Assembly (NCBI GenBank): GCA_013339765.2
Contig: CM023454.1
Span: 39,142,950-39,206,949 of the forward strand
DNA from: Haemaphysalis longicornis
Lineage: Eukaryota; Arthropoda; Arachnida; Ixodida; Ixodidae
Direction of reading: 5' to 3'
DNA: 64,000 nt
Shown: positions 58,150 through 64,000 of the stretch, piece by piece
How the letters are laid out: each line of letters opens with the position of its first letter
Numbering within the stretch: the stretch's first letter is position 1
Made by a program: the position numbers and the translations under genes
The notes under the pieces: model-generated
Databases searched by the model: none
Told to the model about the DNA's origin: nothing
Seen by the model: the letters and a program-made list of their open reading frames with translations, nothing else

Positions 58150-58528
58150 GTGTTAGAACAAGCCAAACCGGCCTATAGCCGTGGCGCTAGAGCGCAGGTG
58201 TTTGTGTGTGTGTTTGCGTTCAATCAGCGCCGAAGCAAGGCCAGTCGTTCCAAAGCGTTTGCAGTCAAGCGCACGTGTAAGAAACGGGAGGCACCGGCCA
58301 GAACTGATCCGCATTCTCGCGTGCCTAAGCGCACGCTGAATAACTATGCTTGGTGCTGTTTCCCACTCTCCCTCGCGACGGCGGCGCTTAAAAGCTAACG
58401 CGAGGTCCGCCGTTGGGTTCTTTTCTCTCTCTTGTGTCGGCAAGTGAGTCAGAATAAACATGGCGTATTCGGCATCCGGCGTCGACTTTCTGCGTCGGCC
58501 TGTAGCTTAGATTAGCCAAAACGTAACA
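58150..58528 (+). repeat. putative 5' LTR (3' portion) of the Gmr1-like element
   Basis: Ends ...GCCAAAACGTAACA at 58528. AATAAA lies near 58452-58457. A GC-rich upstream part holds TTAAAAG near 58388, a weak TATA-like box. TGGTGGCAGCTCCCGGA (58532-58548), a possible primer-binding site, follows after three bases. The left boundary is not determined and no second LTR exists in the window. Confidence 0.4.
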
Positions 58529-58810
58529 GCCTGGTGGCAGCTCCCGGATTGCGGACGCCGGGAGTTCTGCTGCAGCGGTCGGTGAGGCTTTGGCTTTGAA
58601 ATGCAGAGCATTTATTTACCTCACGATGTCACCTGGCGTTGGATTGCCTTGGCGTCCGAAACAAGCGTTCCAGGTGCGCCCCTCCCCCACTCCTCGTCTC
58701 CCGCATCACGCCACCCTCCTCGCTCTCAACAACAGGTCCGCACCCCTCCCCCTTACAGCTATATAAAAAAATATTACTTACCGGCGCCTGGTTTCAATCC
58801 CACGACCCTG

Positions 58811-59078
58811 CAGTCGGAACGCAAGGTATACGGGGCTCTACCCACTGCGCCACAAAGCCGACACAGAATGGAAGGCTACGAACGCGCCTTATATCCTTGA
58901 CCGCATTCAAACAACGTCGAGAAGCTGCTGATACAACACATTCACTACCTGTGGGCGGAACGCGAGGTACATGGTGCTCTTTCCACTGCGCTACAAAACC
59001 GACACTGAATGAAAGGCTACGAACGCGCCTTATATCATTGACTTATTCAAAACTACGTCAAGAAGCTGCTGATACAAT
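58811..59078 (-). repeat. two tandem copies of a tRNA-like unit in the element leader
   Basis: Units at 58811-58938 and 58952-59078, about 141 bp apart, share 'cggaacgc.aggta', 'ccactgcgc.acaaa.ccgacac', 'ggctacgaacgcgccttatat' and 'agaagctgctgataca'. On the minus strand the first unit reads TTTGTGGCGCAGTGGGTAGAGC (A-box-like) and, just upstream of the repeat on the plus strand (58785-58808), GGGATTGAAACC (B-box-like), a tRNA-derived signature. Confidence 0.65.
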
Positions 59079-59153
59079 TCCCCAAACACTAAACGTCAAC
59101 GCAATACACCCACCCCCTATGCGGCGCATTTACTCGAGTCCCCCTCGCGGAGA

Positions 59154-60218
59154 AATGGATCTGAACAGCTCGCTGGAACTTGAGTTGTTGGCCGTAGCAG
59201 AAGCAAAAACACGAAATTTTGGGCAAAATTTCAGCCTGCAGAGCCGAAAATGATGAAATCCCTGAAGCAGTGAATGAAGTCATCAGAAAACGCCCAGAGA
59301 GAGAAAGAGACGTGGATCTGAGAAATTCAACTAGAGAAATTCAAGAGGACTCTGGCTTCCGAAGCAAAGCCGAAACCCGTCAACTATGAGACGGGAGCTT
59401 TTATTCAGCCTTTCGCTATTGGTAGAAAATTAGGGCTGTTTTTGACAAATTTTTGAACGCCCTTGCACAATAATGGGCTTTGAGCGGACGTCCTCACCCC
59501 AAAGACTTGTTTGTTTGTTACCGGCAGAGGCTACCATTGTGTTGGCCAGGCTATGCGCCGAGGAAGCCGAGCGTTATGCAGATGTAAAAAGTTCCTTGCA
59601 GCGAAGTACAGGTGGTCTCAGGAAGATTTCCGCCTAAGGTTTCGTGAAGCTGCGAAGCACCCAGATGAAACTTACTCAGAGTTCGCGTACACGCTGGCAA
59701 GGTTTCTGGAAAACTGGATGAAAGGAGCTGGAGCGTTTGATGACAACGCAAACATGTTTGAAGAAATTTGCGTAGAACAGTTTTCTAGTATGCTCCCAAA
59801 TAAAGTGAAGGAATGGGTTTTAAATAGGCCAGACGTCAAAAGAGTACGAAAAGCAGCGCAGTTTGCGGACGAGTATTGGGCGAAACACCTTCCGCACCGT
59901 CCCATACCGGTCCCTTCCATGAATCAAAATTTTTTTAGCAAATCAGAAAAGAAAGACGACGGTGAAGTAAAGAGGGAATCATTAGAGTTGGGAAATAGTA
60001 AGTCGTTTCAGCGTCGCAAGCAAATTGTGTGTTATAATTGTCAGAAGCCAGGACACGTAGCCGCTTGTTGCGGGTTCCAAAGGTGTCCCCGGTCCAGTTC
60101 GTTGGGGACCATGACGAAGACCTTAGCCCGTGCGGTCACGATAAGGACGATAACGGAAAGAAATGCAAAGTCTAGCGTGAGAAGGGTGCGACGTATGACG
60201 TATTGCATTCGTCCCTAG
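59154..60218 (+). pseudogene. SCAN-like Gag with zinc knuckle
   Basis: ATG at 59154 opens MDLNSSLELELLAVAEAKTR, a plausible Gag N-terminus, but frameshifts follow before the long frame 59511-60218. That frame carries a SCAN/capsid-like helical domain (WSQEDFRLRFREAAKHPDET, FLENWMKGAGAF, ICVEQFSSMLPNKVKEWVL, ADEYW) and then a C-x2-C-x4-H-x4-C knuckle in CYNCQKPGHVAACC near 60030-60071. Vertebrate SCAN domains are thought to derive from Gmr1-like Gag, which agrees with the pol order downstream. The start of the SCAN-like region lies in another frame (59540-59600, LARLCAEEAERYADVKSSL). Confidence 0.75.
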
Positions 60219-60755
60219 TTGCGGATGCAGATTTCACGAGGGATTTTGTGTGCCTACGGCAGGCCTTCGAAAAAGCTACGCTGAGCCTGCCAGTGGCAAA
60301 AGTAGCCTTGAAGGGTTTCTTTAGCGAAATCGAAACCGAGGGAGCCGTCTCAGACAGCGTATTCCCCATGTGTTTGTATCAGCAGCTGAAGTCGGGAAAT
60401 ACACTTGACTGAATCCTGTAATGACTGGGCACGAGGCTTGATGGCGAATGATGCCTCTAACGGACGAACTGACACCCTTCCGCGCGTTATCACTAGCGAA
60501 GCTACGGAGGAACAGCGCACTCTACTAGGTAACAGTGAGAGCTAAAGTTCAGGCCTACTAGATTGTCTCAAAAAAGAGGCCGAACTCGAAACCAGTTACA
60601 TTCCCCCCACTAGCTGCGATTCTCACGTGCTGTCTGCTGTAGATAGGGAATCGTTTATAAAAGAACTGAAAAATGATACCCGTTTGGCAAAATGCCGTGA
60701 AAGCGTTTGCAAACAATGAACAAGCAACGGTCCGTTTACTGAGAGAACTACTATT
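60219..60755 (+). pseudogene. Gag-integrase spacer, possible protease remnant
   Basis: The 60203-60412 frame (DFVCLRQAFEKATLSLPVAK, EIETEGAVSDSVFP) resembles the segment where a retropepsin is expected, but no D-T/S-G box is seen. Frames to 60755 (SKNDTRL-like helices leading to the integrase zinc domain) are broken by stops at about 60412, 60551 and 60718. Confidence 0.4.
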
Positions 60756-61870
60756 TTGTACCATACCTTCAATAGAAAGAAAGGAATATACGTAGATCAA
60801 ATTGTTGTACCCCTAAAATATCGAGAGAACATTTTGGAGCTTTCCCATCGGGCAGGTTGGTCGCGTCGTCTCGGCATTAACAAGACAAAAGCGAGGTTGC
60901 TAAGCGAGTATTACTGGCTTAGCTGCTTTAAGATGCGGAGCAATTTGTTCGTAGCTTTGACGTTTGTCAGCGTACCGGTCGACCTAACGAGAAACGAACG
61001 GCACCCATGGCAACAGTGTCCATTATTACTGAGCCGTTTCTCAAAGTCGTAGTCGACTTAGTTGGACCTTTACTTGTGACAAAGTCAGCGTATAAGTATC
61101 TTTTGACCACGGTATGCCCGTCGACCAAGTTTCCAGCGGCAGTACCGCTGCGCGATCAAACGTCTCCAGAAATAGTTTATGTCCTACTATCAATTTTCGC
61201 CCGCATTGGATTTCCGAGTGAGTGCCAGTCTGATATTAGTAGTGCCTTCACGAGCGAGTAGACAACTACGTTTCTGAAAAAATGTGGTATCCAAATACAC
61301 CACAGCTCTGTTCCCCATCCCCACAGCAAGAGTGTAGAGAAGGTCCATTTTGTATTAAGAGCAGAATAATTGCCTTGTGTAGTGAACAAAAGAAATAAAA
61401 GGACACTGCACTGCCGGCCATGCTCTTTGTTTTGAGTTCATATAAACATGGATCAACCTATTTCAGACCTGCAGAGCTCGTGTACGGCAGCGCATTGCGT
61501 TCTCCACTTGAGCTAATTCGGGAGACCTCGGAGGTGAAGGAGAGTGATGAGACAGTAGTGGCGTACGTTTGTAACCTATGGCAGTTCTTGTACGAGATTG
61601 CACATTCCTGTGGAAGCTGACATGCTCGAGACACAGGCGAATGCGAAAAAAGCGCTACGATAAGATTAGCAACCAACACCAGTTTACGAAAGGCAGAAAG
61701 TGATTTTGCTACGCACTTCGAAAGCGAACAAGTTGGAATGTTCAGTGGGAAGGCCCGGCGACTGTACAGCAAACGCTGTCTGACACGAACTACGTTTGTC
61801 AAAATGCCTGTTCGTAGGCAGGAAGTGCGCATCTACCATTGTAACCTAATGATGCCGTACGTGGAGCGAG
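60756..61870 (+). pseudogene. integrase of the Gmr1-like element
   Basis: The zinc domain begins YVDQIVVPLKYRENILELSH and LGINKTKARLLSEYYW (60790-60920); its second His is replaced and the Cys pair is blurred by a frameshift. Catalytic core: KVVVDLVGPLL with the first Asp (61041-61073), ECQSDISSAF with the second Asp (61228), an in-frame amber stop at 61259-61261, and SVEKVHFV with the Glu near 61335. The 61420-61620 frame has FRPAELVYGSALRSPLELIRE, and the C-terminal module is rebuilt from frames near 61690-61870 (VRIYHCNLMMPYVE). Several stops and frameshifts. Confidence 0.8.
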
Positions 61871-62735
61871 CGCATATCGTAAGTCTAGTGTTAACCCAGC
61901 TAGAGGAAATGGCAGGCGACCTAACGGGCATTGCCGTAGACCAAATTCTGGATCAGACAATAGAAAGACAAGTTCCTGGCAAAAGACAAATTACAGATCT
62001 CACAGCTTTAATAACAGAACATTCACAGTTGTTCTCGAAGGTACCCCGGTCGCACTAGGCTTATGACGCATGGCATAGAGTTAACATCTCAAGGCAGCAC
62101 AAGATCTAGAGCGGACAGGTGTTACTCCAGAACAAGAAAAACTAATGAGGGGTATTGTCGACCAGATGTTGACGCTGAAGATAGCCAAACCGAGGGAAGC
62201 TGATTTCGAGTAACCAATTTAAATTGTGGGAGCTAATGGTGAAAAACCATGCACTTGCATCGATTACTGTAAGCTAACGCAGTTACTGTGACAAAACGTT
62301 ACCGCATACCGAACGTGGAGTACTACCTTGAAACTGTAATGAAGGCAAGTTATATTTCAACGCTCGACTTAGTGGGAGCGTACTGGCAAGTTCCACTAAG
62401 TGAACGAGCCAGAAAATTAGCTGCTTTCTCGAATCATTTCGGCACCTTTCACTCTTTTGTTCTCTCTTTCGGGATAAAAAATGACCATTTGCTTTGGCAA
62501 CGCTAATTAAACCACATTCTAACAGGTGCGGAAGCGTTCGCACTTCCCTATCTGGATGCTATCGCAGTATTTTCTAACTGTTGGGCCGAGCACATAAATC
62601 ACCTTCACGAAGTGTTCGCGAGGCTCCAGAAGGCTGGGCTTATATTGAAGGCTCAAAAATGCATCTTGGGTCGCGTAGTCGTCGAAAACCTAGGACCATA
62701 CCTCGGCAAAGTTGGCGCGGCTCATTCAAACTCAT
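61871..62735 (+). pseudogene. reverse transcriptase (N-terminal and palm) located after integrase
   Basis: The 61738-62058 frame runs from the integrase tail into the RT lead-in LTALITEHSQLFSKVP. After broken frames (TRLMTHGIELTSQ, about 62054-62095) the RT resumes with KRYRIPNVEYYLETVMKASY and STLDLVGAYWQVPLSERAR (62288-62405), AAFSNHFGTFHSFVLSFGI, then YLDAIAVFS near 62548-62575 where Y-L-D-D is expected, so the second catalytic Asp is Ala. INHLHEVFARLQKAGLILKA and KCILGRVVVENLG follow to about 62703. RT connection, RNase H and 3' end are absent. Confidence 0.8.
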
Positions 62736-62740
62736 TCACA

Positions 62741-63235
62741 TTTTTTTTTCGAATCACTCTTCACTCAAACTCTGACTCAATGCTGACCAGCACATTTGCG
62801 CTCACTCAAACTATAAATCACATTGAGCGCAAAACTCATAATTCACTCAGACTCAAACCACAAAATGTACTCAGAACTCAAAATGTACTCAAACTCAATA
62901 TATACTCAAAACCTAAAATGTTCTCAAAACTCAAAATTTACTCAAAACTCAAATACACTCAAGCTCAATGTGTACTCAAACGCAAAACGGACTCAAAAGC
63001 TCAAAATCTACTCAGAAACTGAAAATGTACTAAACATAAAGTGTACTCAAACTCAAAATGGACTCAAAACTCAAAAGTGATAATGTTCTCAAAACTCAAA
63101 ATGTACTCAAGCTCAAATGTGTACTCAAACTCAAAACGGACTCAAAACCCAAAATGTACTCAAAACTAAAAATGTACTCAAGCATAAAATGCACTCAAAC
63201 TCAAAATGGACTCTAAACTGAAAATGTACTCAATG
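62741..63235. repeat. 18-bp minisatellite (ACTCAAAACTCAAAATGT type)
   Basis: About 27 degenerate copies of a 17-18 base unit built from CTCAAA and ATGTACTCAA / ATGGACTCAA. It starts where RT similarity ends and stops at the 3' tail of the LINE. Because the unit is near a multiple of three, the RT frame reads on into it for about 100 codons. Confidence 0.85.
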
Positions 63236-64000
63236 ATGATGAATAAACTTTATTGGAAACCAGATGCTGATGTTAGGGCACCCGCCCGGTGGGAGGCTTC
63301 CTTAGTCTGGGATGCCTTGGGCTATGCTGGCCATCCGTGCCCTCTCCACCAATCGTCGCTGGTGTGGAAGGTCGGAGCTGGCCAGCAGCTCCACCCACTG
63401 CTCATAAGTAGGGTTGGGGTTAGGGGTGAGGGAAGGGGATGTCTGGCACCCCCATACAAAGTGGTACAGGGTGCCTGGATGGGGGCAGGAGTTGCATGTG
63501 GCAGGGTATTAGGTGGGATACATGGCATGTAGCAGGCTGTTATGTCGGTAGGAGTTTGTCTGTAGGCACCGGAAGGTAGTAGCTTCATCGCGAGAGAGGT
63601 TCGGGTGGGGGAATGGGTATTTGCGACGCGCGTTCCTGTAGTGGGCGAGTATTTCGGCGTATGTTTGCAGCGTGGTGGGCTTAACTGTTGCTTCCGATGG
63701 GGGTTCGTGGCCCTCGTGGGAAACGGCCCGGTGTGAGTGAGCGCGGGCAGCGGTGTGTGCCGCTTCGTTACCCCCGAGGGATTCGTGACCTGGAGTCCAA
63801 ATTATTTGCATTTCTGGGAGTAGTTTCGCTTGTTGCAGAATTTTGAAGGCGGGTTGTGATATGCGTCCTTTTAGGTAGTTCCTGCAAGCGGCTTGGCAGT
63901 CAGAAACAATGGTTAAAAAGTACTGGCCTGTTGTGGCGGCAAGGGCAATGGCAACCTCTTCAGCTGTTTCGGTGGAGGTTGGTGAAAACAGACACTGCAG
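63230..64000 (-). pseudogene. I-type LINE, RNase H and C-terminal end, continuing beyond the window
   Basis: The minus strand is open from the window edge: AEEVAIALAATTGQYF and LTIVSDCQAACRNYLKG (RNase H), then IIWTPGHESLGGNEAAHTAA (the conserved His/Asp end of RNase H) and RCLQTNSYRHNSLLHAMYPT. It meets an in-frame TAA at 63509-63511 and continues in the same frame with the C-x2-C...H-x4-C block (CNSCPHPGTLYHFVWGC) to the end near 63330. AATAAA and a short CATCATCA-type tail mark the 3' end at about 63230. It belongs to the same broad LINE class as 20530-22200. One stop makes this copy defective unless read through. Confidence 0.85.

Larger units (their letters stand above)
58150..62735 (+). 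mobile_element. Gmr1-like Ty3/Gypsy-family element: gag, integrase, then RT
   Basis: LTR end and primer-binding site near 58528-58548, leader with tRNA-like repeats, SCAN-like gag with zinc knuckle (59154-60218), a spacer region, integrase (60756-61620), integrase C-terminal module (61738-61870), and then the Ty3-type RT start and palm (about 61980-62700). Integrase lies upstream of RT, the reverse of canonical Ty3/Gypsy and the defining trait of Gmr1-like elements. The module-to-RT linker is continuous, so the order is not an obvious rearrangement. The 3' part (RT end, RNase H, 3' LTR) is replaced by a minisatellite. Many stops; inactive. Confidence 0.7.

Noticed and set aside
58639..59253. 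204-codon plus-strand frame before gag
   Set aside because: It reads through the tandem tRNA-like leader repeats. The duplicated peptide comes from the DNA repeat, not from a protein family.
62741..63235. CRISPR-like array
   Set aside because: Short repeats but no distinct spacers, no palindromic repeat and a eukaryotic context. It is a minisatellite.

Overview
The window is repeat-dominated animal nuclear DNA. I find no bacterial gene structure, no rRNA, no CRISPR array and no intact single-copy host gene that I recognise. The mixture is a tRNA-headed SINE with a conserved body that looks like the Ruka-type SINEs of ticks (from memory), abundant Ty3/Gypsy elements, Penelope-like elements with GIY-YIG endonucleases, Jockey/CR1/I-type LINEs, and an old satellite. 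This suggests a large arachnid genome, most likely a hard tick (Ixodidae). The organism call is an inference.

Layout. 1-1640: 3' end of a Penelope-like element (PLE), plus strand, ending at a (TA)n tract. 1795-24690: an old field of a ~455-bp tandem repeat whose unit carries a tRNA-like segment. It is broken up by a short LINE tail (2007-2961, minus), a nearly full-length but decayed Jockey-type LINE (about 7050-11660, plus), and a 2.6-kb block bounded by inverted repeats that holds an I-type LINE fragment (19888-22468). 24687-33812: (TA)n tracts separating a deleted Ty3/Gypsy element on the minus strand (24761-27880) from a longer decayed Ty3/Gypsy element on the plus strand (27915-33781). 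33811-40135: a PLE on the minus strand with two ~1.68-kb pseudo-LTRs. Between them lie an SGNH-hydrolase-like ORF and then the RT/GIY-YIG ORF. 41285-45655: a CR1/Jockey-like LINE, minus strand, split by a GC-rich block with a TATA/Inr promoter and by a small inverted-repeat element. 45790-46385: a tandem duplication. 46400-47110: an LTR plus gag fragment. 47860-51109: an LTR element, minus strand, with 449-bp LTRs, PBS and PPT but no pol; its coding region is repeat-rich and is split by a SINE. 51110-58150: about 7 kb with no recognised gene apart from one SINE remnant. 58150-62735: a decayed Ty3/Gypsy-family element in which integrase precedes reverse transcriptase (Gmr1-like order), with a SCAN-like gag. 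62741-63235: an 18-bp minisatellite. 63230-64000: the 3' end of an I-type LINE running out of the window.

Most coding segments carry stops or frameshifts and are relics. The observations most worth following are the SGNH-like ORF placed immediately after the pseudo-LTR of the PLE, the integrase-before-RT element, the tRNA-bearing satellite, the hammerhead-like motifs at all three PLE 3' regions, and the repeated use of (TA)n tracts as insertion sites.
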